Below are positions 7,228 to 15,374 of a DNA stretch of 39,207 nucleotides, piece after piece (position 1 is the first letter of the stretch; each line of letters starts with the position of its first letter). Origin of the DNA: Acidobacteria bacterium 28-9 (GTDB lineage Bacteria > Acidobacteriota > Blastocatellia > Pyrinomonadales > Pyrinomonadaceae); the NCBI GenBank assembly GCA_002050355.1, contig MWYY01000038.1, positions 1-39,207 on the forward strand, written 5' to 3'. The position numbers and the translations under genes are program-made. The notes below the pieces were generated by a model, which made no database searches, had not been told where the DNA came from, and saw only the letters and a program-made list of their open reading frames with translations.

Positions 7228-8184
7228 ATGTCGATTTACGAAAAATTTCAGCCCATAAACTTTGATGAAATAAAAACTTACGAACTTGCTTCGCGCCCCA
7301 GCAAAGTCATCGTTCAAGATTTTGCCCAGCCAGTTGACGTGCGAGATTCACTTAAAAATTTTCTTGACAAATTACCAAATATTCTTGCAAACCAATCTTT
7401 GCGTGAAATTGCAAAACAAATTCGTCGTGCAAAAGAATTGAATAAACCGATTGTTTGGGGAATCGGAGGACATGTCGTAAAAACAGGGCTTGCGCCAATA
7501 ATTATAGATTTGATGAAAAAAGGTTTTGCGACGGCGATTGCAGCTAACGGTTCGGTTCTCGTCCACGACACGGAAATTGCCTTGATTGGTTCTACATCCG
7601 AAGACGTTGACGCCACGCTCGGTAAAGGCGATTTCGGCGCGGCGAAAGAAACGGGAGAAGTATTAAACTCTGCTGCTAAAAAAGGTTGGAACGATAAAAT
7701 CGGACTCGGCGAAGCGATGGGTAGGGAAATTCTGCAAAAGAATCCGCCATATTCCGATGTTTCGCTTCTTTGCCAAACTTATGTTACGAACACTCCTTTT
7801 ACAACTCATTTAGCTATCGGCGCAGACATTGGACATTTCCACGCTTCCTGCGACGGCGCTGCGCTCGGCGCGACTTCACACACGGATTTCAAGCTTTTTT
7901 GCTCAATTGTTAAAGAATTAAATGGCGGCGGCGTTTATTTGAACGTCGGTTCAGCAGTTATAATGCCGGAAGTTTTCTTGAAAGCTGTTACGGTTGTTCT
8001 AAATTTAGGTTTTCCTTTGGAAGATTTCACCACCGCTAATTTTGATTTTATTCAAAGCTATCGTCCAAATACGAATGTTGTTCGTCGTCCGACGGCAAAC
8101 GGCGCAGGTCGCGGTTTTTCAGTTACCGGACATCACGAATTCACAATTCCGCTTCTTGCCGCGCATATTTTGTGTGAAGGATGA
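7228..8184 (+). CDS. Conserved protein of unknown function, possible deoxyhypusine-synthase-like Rossmann fold
   Basis: The 318-residue soluble protein has no signal peptide. Distinct motifs are WGIGGHVVKTGLAPIIIDLM (about 78-97), then ANGSVLVHDTEIALIG, GSTSEDVDATLGKG, and HFHASCDGAALGATSH in the second half. The arrangement glycine-rich loop - KTGL - LM..G - (A)NG - HD recalls the NAD-binding core of deoxyhypusine synthase-like proteins, but this is a resemblance of layout and I cannot confirm homology. No lysine-modification context (no eIF5A/EF-P partner) is visible. It starts at ATG 7228, 63 bases after the RluA-type gene, and is followed by a perfect bidirectional terminator. It looks intact and conserved rather than decayed. 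Confidence 0.7.
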   Translation: MSIYEKFQPINFDEIKTYELASRPSKVIVQDFAQPVDVRDSLKNFLDKLPNILANQSLREIAKQIRRAKELNKPIVWGIGGHVVKTGLAPIIIDLMKKGFATAIAANGSVLVHDTEIALIGSTSEDVDATLGKGDFGAAKETGEVLNSAAKKGWNDKIGLGEAMGREILQKNPPYSDVSLLCQTYVTNTPFTTHLAIGADIGHFHASCDGAALGATSHTDFKLFCSIVKELNGGGVYLNVGSAVIMPEVFLKAVTVVLNLGFPLEDFTTANFDFIQSYRPNTNVVRRPTANGAGRGFSVTGHHEFTIPLLAAHILCEG

Positions 8185-8204
8185 AAATAAATATATCTTC
8201 AAAG

Positions 8205-8237
8205 CAAAAAACTCCGCTAAATTTAGCGGAGTTTTTT
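8205..8237. terminator. Bidirectional intrinsic terminator
   Basis: A perfect palindrome, ACTCCGCTAAA / TTTAGCGGAGT, is flanked by A6 and T6, so it has a U-tract in both directions. It sits between convergent genes ending at 8184 (plus) and 8260 (minus). Confidence 0.92.
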
Positions 8238-8259
8238 GCTGCTGTAAATGAAAAGCGAT

Positions 8260-8988
8260 TTAACGATAAATATTTTCGCCCTTGTAAGTGCGCCATTCAT
8301 TTTCAAAATAATCGGCATCTTCTTGGTTTCGCGGAGTAATTCCCATTACGGCACCGCCGTTTTTAATGCCTTCTTCATACATTTTCGCGTGTTCTTCAGG
8401 AATTCCCGAACCGATTAACGCACCGACAAGTCCGCCGGTCAATCCACCCGCGCCTGCGCCCGCTAAAGCCGCAAGTAATGGTCCGGCAACAATCAAGCCC
8501 AGACCCGGAAGCAAAACATTGGTTCCGATTGCGGCAATACCGCCGATGACCGCGCCCAAAGTTCCACCGATTGCCGAACCGGTTCCGGCGCCTTCGAGGG
8601 CTTTACTGCCGAGCGCCGAGTCATCATCACCGGTAAACCACGTATCACGGGTTTGGTCGCTCATCATCAAATTAACTTCGTCTTTTGTATAACCACGGCT
8701 AATAGCTGAATTATACGCTCTGTCAGCACTGTCGCGGTCTCTAAACATTCCGGTCAACATACCGCTTTTGCCAGTCGTGCTGGTTGTTGAAGTTGTGCTG
8801 GTAGTTGTTCTGTCGCTGCCTAAAACATCATTGTTAGCTTGGCGAATTGCACCTCGATCTGCCTGCATTTCACCTTCGCGTTCGAGGCTTCTGTCGCCGG
8901 TTACGGCACCGGCAGCATCTTTTACGTTGCCAGCTACTCTGTCGCCAAAACCTGATAGTTCTTCTTTAACTGTTCCGTCGTTATTCAT
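8260..8988 (-). CDS. CsbD-like / general-stress-domain protein with glycine-zipper tail
   Basis: I chose the ATG at 8988 rather than the longer frame to 9006 because AAGGAGA lies 6 bases upstream; this gives 242 residues. Residues about 8-45 (FGDRVAGNVKDAAGAVTGDRS, then EREGEMQADRG) resemble CsbD-family stress proteins. A Thr/Ser linker (TTTSTTSTTSTT) follows, then about 76-108 (GMFRDRDSADRAYNSAISRG) resembles the YflT-type general-stress domain. Next is a long Gly/Ala-rich stretch (about 130-205) of glycine-zipper character that could insert into or associate with membrane. A role in stress protection is inferred from the families. The 220 bases upstream (8989-9208) show no gene and only A/T-rich sequence. 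Confidence 0.8.
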   Translation of the reverse strand: MNNDGTVKEELSGFGDRVAGNVKDAAGAVTGDRSLEREGEMQADRGAIRQANNDVLGSDRTTTSTTSTTSTTGKSGMLTGMFRDRDSADRAYNSAISRGYTKDEVNLMMSDQTRDTWFTGDDDSALGSKALEGAGTGSAIGGTLGAVIGGIAAIGTNVLLPGLGLIVAGPLLAALAGAGAGGLTGGLVGALIGSGIPEEHAKMYEEGIKNGGAVMGITPRNQEDADYFENEWRTYKGENIYR

Positions 8989-9208
8989 AATTAATCTCCT
9001 TCCCAAATTTTAGAATTATTAGCTTGTATAGCTTATTAGTGTTAAACGCAATAGATGTGCCAACAGCTTCTTTCTTGAATAAATGCAAGCCAATTGAGTA
9101 ATACAGAAATAGAAGCAAAATAATTTTAAGAGAAATTTTGCCGAATGTGTTTGATTTTGAAACACGCAAACTTTTTTTATTCGTCTTTATTCAAGACAAA
9201 ATTAAAAA

Positions 9209-9331
9209 TTAATCTTGAAGTTTTGATCGAATTGTATTGGTCAAATCAATTTCTTTGGCACTTAAAGTAAAGAAATCAAACACAATTTTGAGCAATTCAT
9301 TCAAAAAAAGGAAGTATTCTTTAAAGTTCAT
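9209..9331 (-). CDS. Small ORF overlapping the yraN stop, 40 aa
   Basis: An ATG inside the last codons of yraN (overlap of 11 bases) opens a 40-codon frame, MNFKEYFLFLNELLKIVF then DFFTLSAKEIDLTNTIRSKLQD. It is hydrophobic/aromatic in the first half and charged in the second, and the overlap would allow translational coupling. No Shine-Dalgarno or family is recognisable. It may be a chance ORF. Confidence 0.3.
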   Translation of the reverse strand: MNFKEYFLFLNELLKIVFDFFTLSAKEIDLTNTIRSKLQD

Positions 9332-9787
9332 CTGCCCAAAATCTCTTGGAGAATTTGCTTTCTGACCAAAAACCTTTGAAGATTTCTATTTTCGGGTGTG
9401 AATTATCATTCAAAACGATACTGACGACATCGTAGCGAAATTTTGTATTCTGAAGGTGAAAAATTTTTCGATACATTCGAGCCGTGCGTGTAATTTGCCT
9501 TTGTTTTTTTAAATCGACCGCCGCCAGAGGTGAAGCGAATTCTTCGGATGAACGTGTTTTTACCTCCACAAAACGCCTTCGTCATATGCAATCAAATCAA
9601 TTTCGCCGTTTACCGGCGCGCCGACGCGATTTCTGCCAACCGGAACTTTGAAATTTGCCGCGACCAGAAGATAAGCATTTCGCACAAGAAATGCGGCGGC
9701 AAGTTCTTCGCCTATTTGCCCGACTTTGCTTGAACTTCTTTCGGATGAACGTTTATTCTGAATATCAAGAGAAAATAATTGAGACAT
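9321..9787 (-). pseudogene. yraN: YraN-family (UPF0102) putative endonuclease, frameshifted
   Basis: The first frame (from ATG 9787) reads GQIGEELAAAFLVRNAYLLVAANFK and NGEIDLIAYDEGV, then ends at a stop. The next frame resumes exactly with VEVKTRSSEEFASPLAAVDLKK and ends ADEL. Joined, they give the family core GEIDLIAYD...FVEVKTR, which carries the PD-(D/E)xK nuclease-like residues, in about 155 aa, near the normal size. The break is one missing T in a run of four (plus-strand AAAA near 9570). YraN is a predicted Holliday-junction-resolvase-like protein of unproven role. It is divergent from the dehydrogenase gene at 9810. A sequencing error is as likely as true inactivation. Confidence 0.85.
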
Positions 9788-9809
9788 TTTTATTTTAAGA
9801 GGAAATATA

Positions 9810-11099
9810 ATGAATAATAATCGTATTACAGGAATTTTTGCAACGGTTTTCATAGTGCAGGCAAGTTTTCTGACTGCGGTTTGTCAAACCAAACAGAAGG
9901 CTGTCGAAGCGGTCAAAACAAATACGGCGGAAATCGTGAACTCCGACAAACCTAAAACCTACCAAATAAAACCGCAGGATTTGCCCAAACCCTTCGCATC
10001 TGAAAGCGCAAGACGCTCGTCGAGAATAATTGAACAACCAAAGGACGCGAAACTTTCCTTGCCGAAGGGTTTTAAAATAAATGTTTTTGCCGAAGGCTCT
10101 TTTCAAAATCCGCGTTGGATGACGCTTGCGCCGAACGGCGACGTTTTTGTTGCCGATTCGCGCGCCAATTCAATTATTATTTTACGCGACGCAAATAAAG
10201 ACGGCGTGGCGGAGGAAAGGTTTAAGTTTGCCGAAAACTTGAGCCAGCCCTTCGGAATGGCTTTCAACGGCGATTGGTTTTATGTGGCAAATACCGATTC
10301 GGTCGTGCGTTTCAAATACAAAAACGGACAGACGAAAGCCGAAGCCGCGCCCGAAAAACTTATTAATCTGACTGAAGGCGGTTACAATCAGCATTGGACA
10401 CGCAATATTATTTTCTCACCCAACGGCGAAAAACTTTATGTTTCAATCGGCTCGAGCGGAAATGTGGACGTTGAACGAGACGAACGCCGCGCCGCCGTCA
10501 GCGAATACAATCCTGACGGAAGCGGTTATCGCCTTTTCGCATCGGGCTTGCGAAACCCAATCGGGCTGGCATTTAACCCGACAACAAAAGAACTTTGGAC
10601 AGCCGTCAATGAACGCGACGGTTTGGGTGACGACCTTGTTCCTGATTTCGTTACATCAATCAAAGAAGGCGCGTTTTACGGTTTTCCGTATTTTTACATC
10701 GGACAAAACAGAGACCCGCGACATAGTAATGTAGATTTAAAGCTGATAAAAAAACCAATTATTCCCGATGTCCTTTTAACGTCGCATTCTGCCGCGCTCG
10801 GATTGCTTTTTTACGACGGAAAAATGTTTCCGAACGAATATCAAGGCGACGCTTTCGTCGCACTTCACGGTTCCTGGAATCGTCAAAAACTGACCGGTTA
10901 CAAAGTAATTAGAATTAAATTTAAGAACGGAAAGCTGGTTGACAACGCTTATGAAGATTTTTTAACCGGCTGGCTACCCGACGAAAACAGCAGCGAAGTA
11001 TGGGGCAGACCGGTCGGTTTGCTCGTCAACTCGGACGGTTCGCTGCTCGTGTGCGACGACGGCGCGGACAAAATCTGGCGCGTAAGTTATCAAAAATAA
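9810..11099 (+). CDS. Exported PQQ-type sugar (glucose/sorbosone) dehydrogenase-like beta-propeller protein
   Basis: The 429 residues begin with a signal peptide (about 1-26, cleavage near AVC-QTK). A linker follows, then a propeller domain of the glucose/sorbosone dehydrogenase type. Recognisable segments are LPKGFKINVFAEG, NPRWMTLAPNGDVFVADSRANSI, QPFGMAFNGDWFYVANT, YVSIGSSGNVDVERDERRAAV, ASGLRNPIGLAFNP and the closing SLLVCDDGADKIWRV. These match the conserved loops that in relatives bind PQQ, calcium and sugar. Oxidation of a sugar in the periplasm is inferred; no PQQ synthesis genes are in view. The start is supported by AAGAGG 8 bases before the ATG. The next gene, a haem-binding protein, could serve as an electron-transfer partner. 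Confidence 0.85.
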   Translation: MNNNRITGIFATVFIVQASFLTAVCQTKQKAVEAVKTNTAEIVNSDKPKTYQIKPQDLPKPFASESARRSSRIIEQPKDAKLSLPKGFKINVFAEGSFQNPRWMTLAPNGDVFVADSRANSIIILRDANKDGVAEERFKFAENLSQPFGMAFNGDWFYVANTDSVVRFKYKNGQTKAEAAPEKLINLTEGGYNQHWTRNIIFSPNGEKLYVSIGSSGNVDVERDERRAAVSEYNPDGSGYRLFASGLRNPIGLAFNPTTKELWTAVNERDGLGDDLVPDFVTSIKEGAFYGFPYFYIGQNRDPRHSNVDLKLIKKPIIPDVLLTSHSAALGLLFYDGKMFPNEYQGDAFVALHGSWNRQKLTGYKVIRIKFKNGKLVDNAYEDFLTGWLPDENSSEVWGRPVGLLVNSDGSLLVCDDGADKIWRVSYQK

Positions 11100-11180
11100 A
11101 ACTTTGATAAACGAAAAACGTAAAAAGGATAATTGAAAATTTCTGAATTGAACTTTTTTACATCATTCGTTTTTTTACTT

Positions 11181-11648
11181 ATGAAAAAAATCCTGAAAAT
11201 CGTCGCGCTTGTTTTCTTTGCCGCTTTTTTTATAGCCCAATTCGTTCGCCCCGACAGAAGCAATCCGACAGTAGTTCAAGCCGAAACTTTAGAATCTTCA
11301 ATGCAGATTCCTGAAAACGTAGAATCGATTTTAACGCGCTCCTGCAACGAGTGTCATACAAACAATACGGTTTACCCATGGTATTCAAACATTACTCCGT
11401 TTAACTGGTTTCTCGACGAGCATATAAACGACGGGCGCAGACATTTAAATTTTTCGGTTTGGAATACTTATGAAACAAGGCGGAAGCGTCGTAAACTGGA
11501 GGAGATCTGCGAGCAGGCGACGGGTAAGGAAATGCCTTTACCTTCTTATTTGTGGATACATCGCGCCGCAAAACTTTCCGATCGAGACATTGAAATTCTG
11601 TGCCATTGGACGGAAACGGAAAAAACGAGACTCGAAAAGACGCAGTAA
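11181..11648 (+). CDS. Membrane-anchored haem-binding domain protein (Haem_bd type)
   Basis: From ATG 11181 the protein has 155 residues. An N-terminal membrane anchor (KKILKIVALVFFAAFFIAQF) is followed by a periplasmic domain with a c-type haem motif C-N-E-C-H (SCNECHTNNTVYPWYSNI). Further on come WFLDEHINDGRRHLNFS, LEEICEQATGKEMPL and YLWIHRAAKLS, all typical of the Haem_bd family. An upstream TTG at 11133 has AAGG 4 bases before it and would add 16 residues before the anchor. I prefer the ATG because the anchor then starts the protein, but this is not settled. Haem attachment and electron transfer are family inferences. Confidence 0.85.
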   Translation: MKKILKIVALVFFAAFFIAQFVRPDRSNPTVVQAETLESSMQIPENVESILTRSCNECHTNNTVYPWYSNITPFNWFLDEHINDGRRHLNFSVWNTYETRRKRRKLEEICEQATGKEMPLPSYLWIHRAAKLSDRDIEILCHWTETEKTRLEKTQ

Positions 11649-11744
11649 TTTATTGAAATTTAAAGAAAACCCGTAAATAATAAAAACGCATCGAAATGCG
11701 CAGAATTCGTTTCCGAAAATAACTGATCTGGATAAAAAATTTTA

Positions 11745-12293
11745 ATGAAAAATTATTTCCCCGGAAAATACGAAACAATTTTATATGCAATTATGATTGC
11801 TCTGACTGTTTCAATTTTCAACGCCGCCGTATTTGCTCAAAAAACTGAAATTAACAATCATAAAATAACTAATACAACTGAAACACCTGATGATTTCGCA
11901 GCCGACGATAACGAAATTTTTATTTTAATCAACGCGGAACGAGCCAGGAACGGATTGAATCGATTATTTTGGGACGAAGATTTGGCAGATATTGCGCGGG
12001 ATTATTCAAAGAAAATGGCGGACGAGGATTTTTTCGGTCATTTCGATTCCAACGGACAAAGCGTCGTCGAACGCGCAAAGGCGGCAAAACTGAAACATTG
12101 GAGTAAAATCGGAGAAAATCTTTTTTCCATTGACGGACTGGATAAATTCGACGGCTTTACAGTAGAAAAATGGATGGAATCAACGATGCATCGGAACAAT
12201 ATTCTCGACAAAGATTGGACAACAACCGGTATCGGCATTGTGAAATCCGCCAGCGGAGAATTTTTTATTACACAGGTGTTTATCAAACGATAA
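11745..12293 (+). CDS. Exported CAP/SCP-domain protein
   Basis: The 182-residue protein has a signal peptide (about 1-32, ending AAVFAQ) and a single CAP domain. It shows NAERARNGLNRLFWDEDLADIARDYSKKMADEDFFGHFD (written here without its native breaks as two motifs: NAERARNGL and FFGHFD), IGENLF, and W-M-E-S-x-M-H-R-N-N-I-L. These contain the two His and two Glu that line the CAP cavity. This is the bacterial YkwD-like type; its molecular function is poorly defined. There is no Shine-Dalgarno at the ATG. A terminator follows. Confidence 0.88.
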   Translation: MKNYFPGKYETILYAIMIALTVSIFNAAVFAQKTEINNHKITNTTETPDDFAADDNEIFILINAERARNGLNRLFWDEDLADIARDYSKKMADEDFFGHFDSNGQSVVERAKAAKLKHWSKIGENLFSIDGLDKFDGFTVEKWMESTMHRNNILDKDWTTTGIGIVKSASGEFFITQVFIKR

Positions 12294-12310
12294 TTAAATA
12301 AGGTATTTCA

Positions 12311-12340
12311 GGCGGCTCGATATTTCAGCCGCCTTTTTTA
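12311..12340 (+). terminator. Rho-independent terminator
   Basis: The 7-bp GC stem GGCGGCT / AGCCGCC around a 9-base loop is followed by T6. It starts 18 bases after the CAP-protein stop. Confidence 0.9.
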
Positions 12341-12423
12341 TTTGATTCAAGCAGCTTGTTAAACAAAATTTACCTTCCCCTTTGAACTTTTACCTTATCT
12401 TTAACTATGTCAAAATATAATTT

Positions 12424-12939
12424 ATGGCTTTGCTCAAGATTGTTAATTATCCGGCACCAGTGTTGCTCGAAGTCGGAAAGCCCGTCGTAGATTTTAACGA
12501 AGACTTAAAGCTGCTCGTCGAAAATATGTTTGAGACGATGTACCAGGCGAAAGGTATCGGGCTTGCCGCGCCGCAAGTCGACAAATCGAAGCGACTTTTT
12601 GTAATGGATTGTTCGGGCGGCGAAGACGAAACGCAAAAAATTGCAATGATAAATCCTGAAATCATTTACGTCGAAGGCTCACAGGAAGGCGAAGAAGGCT
12701 GTCTTTCATTTCCCGGAATTTACGCGCCCATTCAGCGCAATCTGCGGGCAATCGTCCGCGCTCAGGACGTTTCAGGCAATTGGTTTGAACTCGACGGCGC
12801 GGAACTGACGGCACGCTGTATTTTGCACGAAACCGACCACTGCAACGGAATAGTTTTTCTCGACCGGATGACCATTTTGAAACGCGAAATGGCAAAGCGT
12901 AAAATTAAAAAATTGCAAAAAACGGGCGAATGGAATTAA
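12424..12939 (+). CDS. def: Peptide deformylase
   Basis: This metalloenzyme removes the formyl group from nascent N-terminal methionine. All three signature motifs are present in 171 residues: GIGLAAPQ (44-51), EGCLS (91-95, metal ligand Cys93) and HETDH (135-139, two His ligands and catalytic Glu136). Its usual partner fmt lies 4 kb downstream, separated by hicAB, a membrane protein, pruA and alkaline phosphatase. The hicA toxin gene starts 3 bases after the stop, so def likely drives that transcript. It begins at ATG 12424. Confidence 0.96.
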   Translation: MALLKIVNYPAPVLLEVGKPVVDFNEDLKLLVENMFETMYQAKGIGLAAPQVDKSKRLFVMDCSGGEDETQKIAMINPEIIYVEGSQEGEEGCLSFPGIYAPIQRNLRAIVRAQDVSGNWFELDGAELTARCILHETDHCNGIVFLDRMTILKREMAKRKIKKLQKTGEWN

Positions 12940-12942
12940 AAA

Positions 12943-13143
12943 ATGCCGCCGAAAATCCGTGAATTGATTGCCGAACTCGAACGCAACGGTTTTATCAATC
13001 GCGGCGGAAAGGGAAGTCATCGAAATTTTGAACATAATTTAATTTCAAAAATTGTTAGAATTTCAGGTAAAGCCAGCGACGATGCAAAAATTTATCAGAT
13101 AAGGCAAGTTCGAGAAGCTTTGAAAGAGGTAAAAAGCAAATGA
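12943..13143 (+). CDS. hicA: HicA-type toxin (type II mRNA interferase)
   Basis: The 66-residue basic protein has the HicA double-stranded-RNA-binding-like fold signature: RELIAELERNGF (6-17), then GGKGSHRNF with the catalytic His26 in G-S-H, and a C-terminal LKEV. Active HicA cleaves mRNA. Its stop overlaps the start of hicB in an ATGA, the standard toxin-first order. The spacing of 3 bases from def suggests co-transcription with a housekeeping gene, unusual for a toxin-antitoxin module. Confidence 0.88.
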   Translation: MPPKIRELIAELERNGFINRGGKGSHRNFEHNLISKIVRISGKASDDAKIYQIRQVREALKEVKSK

Positions 13144-13364
13144 GAAAAGAATCCGACCTTTATAAGAAAATCGTGTATTGGAGCGACGAAGACAATTGTT
13201 TTATTGGAATGTGTCCCGAATTGATGTATGGCGGCGTTCACGGCAAAGACGCACTCAAAGTGTTTAAGGAGTTGAATCAAGCGGTTGAAGAAATTATTGA
13301 GATTTACAAAGAAGACGGAAAACATTTGCCTGAACCGAAAGAAGTCGTTTTCGAAACAGCTTAA
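13140..13364 (+). CDS. hicB: HicB-type antitoxin (short form)
   Basis: The 74-residue protein shows the HicB N-terminal domain: YKKIVYWSDEDNCFIGMCPEL, a glycine loop GGVHGKD, then ALKVFKELNQAVEEIIE and KHLPEPKE. The domain mimics a degenerate RNase H fold and covers the HicA active site. There is no C-terminal helix-turn-helix or ribbon-helix-helix domain, so autorepression would need another factor or be absent. ATGA coupling to hicA suggests translational linkage. Confidence 0.88.
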   Translation: MRKESDLYKKIVYWSDEDNCFIGMCPELMYGGVHGKDALKVFKELNQAVEEIIEIYKEDGKHLPEPKEVVFETA

Positions 13365-13372
13365 AAATTATT

Positions 13373-13705
13373 ATGTTTTTTCCGGCTTTTATATTTGAAG
13401 TAATGGACAAAATGCCGTCCGTTGAATATATGTATATCAGCGGAATAATTTTGGCGTTACTTGTTTTTACCGCGACATATTTTCATCGACAGGTTGGCTT
13501 AATTACTTTAATACTGGTCGGCTTTTTATGCGTGCAGGATATTGAAACATCGGACACTGTTGAGGCGGCAATCAAAGAAGCCGGACAAAACTATATTAAT
13601 CACTGGCATTTTTCGTGTCGCCTGACTTTAATTTTATCGGTGATATTATTTTTTACGGCAATTATTTTAAAACGAAAGTTAAAACAAAGAAACAAACTTG
13701 ATTGA
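13373..13705 (+). CDS. Hypothetical membrane protein, 110 aa
   Basis: Three hydrophobic helices (about 17-36, 40-55 and 82-101) and a basic C-terminal tail (KRKLKQRNK) are visible. The loop between helices 2 and 3 is acidic (DIETSDTVEAAIKEAG). No family is recognised. An in-frame ATG at 13403 is an alternative start. It follows hicB by 8 bases and precedes pruA by 15, so it lies in one apparent operon. Confidence 0.6.
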   Translation: MFFPAFIFEVMDKMPSVEYMYISGIILALLVFTATYFHRQVGLITLILVGFLCVQDIETSDTVEAAIKEAGQNYINHWHFSCRLTLILSVILFFTAIILKRKLKQRNKLD

Positions 13706-13720
13706 GACGGAAATAGAATT

Positions 13721-15361
13721 ATGCAGACAAAAAAAAGTTTAGAAGAATTTAAGAATGAACCGTTCACCGATTTTACGCGAGCGGAAAACGCGGAAGCAAT
13801 GAAGACGGCGATCAAACGGGTCAGAAGCGAGCTTGGGCGCGAATATCCGGTTATTATAAACGGCGAAAAGATTACGCTCGAAAAAAAATTCGAGAGCATC
13901 AATCCGGCTGAAAAATCGCAGGTCGTTGGCGTGTTTTCTGACGCCGACGCGGATGCGGGAAATCTTGTTGCCAAAGCGATTGACGCGGCGACCGAATCGT
14001 TTAAGAGTTGGCGCAATGTTCCGGCAGAAGAACGCGCCGAATATCTTTTCAAAGCAGCGCGTATTGTGCGCGACAGAAAACATTATTTCAGCGCGTGGAT
14101 GATTTTCGAGACCGGAAAAACGTGGGCGGAAGCTGACGGTGATACAGCGGAAGCAATTGATTTTCTCGAATTTTACGGACGCGAGATGCTGCGCTGGGCG
14201 GGCGATCAACCGGTTACCAAACTCGAAGGTGAAGATAATCGGTTTGAGTATGTTCCTTTGGGAAGTGGCGCGATTATTCCGCCCTGGAATTTTCCACTGG
14301 CGATTATGTGCGGAATGACAATGGCGGCGGTTGTAACTGGAAATACAACCGTGCTGAAACCTTCGCCCGATGCACCGACGGTTGCTTACAAATTTATGGA
14401 AATCCTCGAAGAAATCGGCTTGCCGAAAGGTGTAGTCAATTTTCTGGCGGGAAGCGGCGCGGCTGTCGGCGAGCAACTCGTTCAAAGTCCGAAAACTAGA
14501 TTTATATCTTTTACAGGTTCAAAAGCCGTCGGTCTGCATATTTATGAAGAAGCGTCGAAAACGCGCGAAGGGCAGAATTGGATGAAGCGCGTCGTTGCCG
14601 AGATGGGTGGCAAAGACGCGATTATTGTTGACGAAGATGCAAATTTGGACGATGCGGCAATCGGAACCGTTCAAGCCGCGTTTGGTTTTCAGGGTCAGAA
14701 ATGTTCGGCTTGCTCGCGTCTGATTGTGAACGAAAAAGTCCACGACGCGCTTCTGGAAAAAATTGTCGAACACACAAAGAAATTGAAAATCGGTTTGCCG
14801 ACCGAAGGCGACACGAATATGACCGCCGTTATCAATCAAAAATCTTTTGATAACGCGACGAAAATGATAAAAAAGGGAATTGAAGAAGGCGGAAAATTAA
14901 TTAGCGGCGGCGGCGGCGACAGCTCGAACGGTTTTTATATCGAGCCGACGATAATTGATGATGTTCAAGCAGGCGCAACAATTGAACAGCAGGAGATTTT
15001 TGCGCCTGTTTTAGCGGTTATCAAAGCTAAAGACTTTGACCATGCTCTGGAAATCGCCAACGACACTCAATACGGTTTGACCGGCGCGGTTTATTCGGAA
15101 AATGAAGAAAAGCTGGAAAAAGCGCGGCGCGAGTTTCATGTCGGCAATCTGTATTTGAACCGCAAATGCACCGGCGCTTTGGTCGGGGTTCACCCGTTCG
15201 GCGGTTTTAATATGTCCGGCACGGACTCAAAAGCTGGCGGGCGCGAATATCTTTTGCAGTTTATGCAGGGTAAATCAATCGCTCAGAAAATTACAACAAA
15301 CAAACGCGACGACAGCACGGAAGTTTCAAGCGCGGGCGATACGACGGCGAAGGCGTTTTGA
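13721..15361 (+). CDS. pruA: L-glutamate gamma-semialdehyde (1-pyrroline-5-carboxylate) dehydrogenase
   Basis: This NAD-dependent enzyme oxidises glutamate semialdehyde to glutamate, the second step of proline breakdown. The 546-residue length and N-terminal extension (EYPVIINGEKI...SINPAEKSQVVG) fit the stand-alone PruA/RocA type. Visible elements are PPWNFPLAIMCGM, the FTGSKAVG nucleotide loop, catalytic Glu294 in AEMGGKDA and nucleophile Cys328 in GQKCSACSR, correctly 34 residues apart, then PFGGFNMSGTDSKAGG near the C-terminus. No proline dehydrogenase gene is in the window. Glutamate metabolism has no obvious link to the flanking genes. Confidence 0.93.
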   Translation: MQTKKSLEEFKNEPFTDFTRAENAEAMKTAIKRVRSELGREYPVIINGEKITLEKKFESINPAEKSQVVGVFSDADADAGNLVAKAIDAATESFKSWRNVPAEERAEYLFKAARIVRDRKHYFSAWMIFETGKTWAEADGDTAEAIDFLEFYGREMLRWAGDQPVTKLEGEDNRFEYVPLGSGAIIPPWNFPLAIMCGMTMAAVVTGNTTVLKPSPDAPTVAYKFMEILEEIGLPKGVVNFLAGSGAAVGEQLVQSPKTRFISFTGSKAVGLHIYEEASKTREGQNWMKRVVAEMGGKDAIIVDEDANLDDAAIGTVQAAFGFQGQKCSACSRLIVNEKVHDALLEKIVEHTKKLKIGLPTEGDTNMTAVINQKSFDNATKMIKKGIEEGGKLISGGGGDSSNGFYIEPTIIDDVQAGATIEQQEIFAPVLAVIKAKDFDHALEIANDTQYGLTGAVYSENEEKLEKARREFHVGNLYLNRKCTGALVGVHPFGGFNMSGTDSKAGGREYLLQFMQGKSIAQKITTNKRDDSTEVSSAGDTTAKAF

Positions 15362-15374
15362 TAAAAAAATACGA

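Noticed and set aside
12382..12421. TATAAT-like box immediately before def
   Set aside because: It lies 2 bases before the start codon with no -35 box at the right distance, so it cannot serve as the def promoter as placed.
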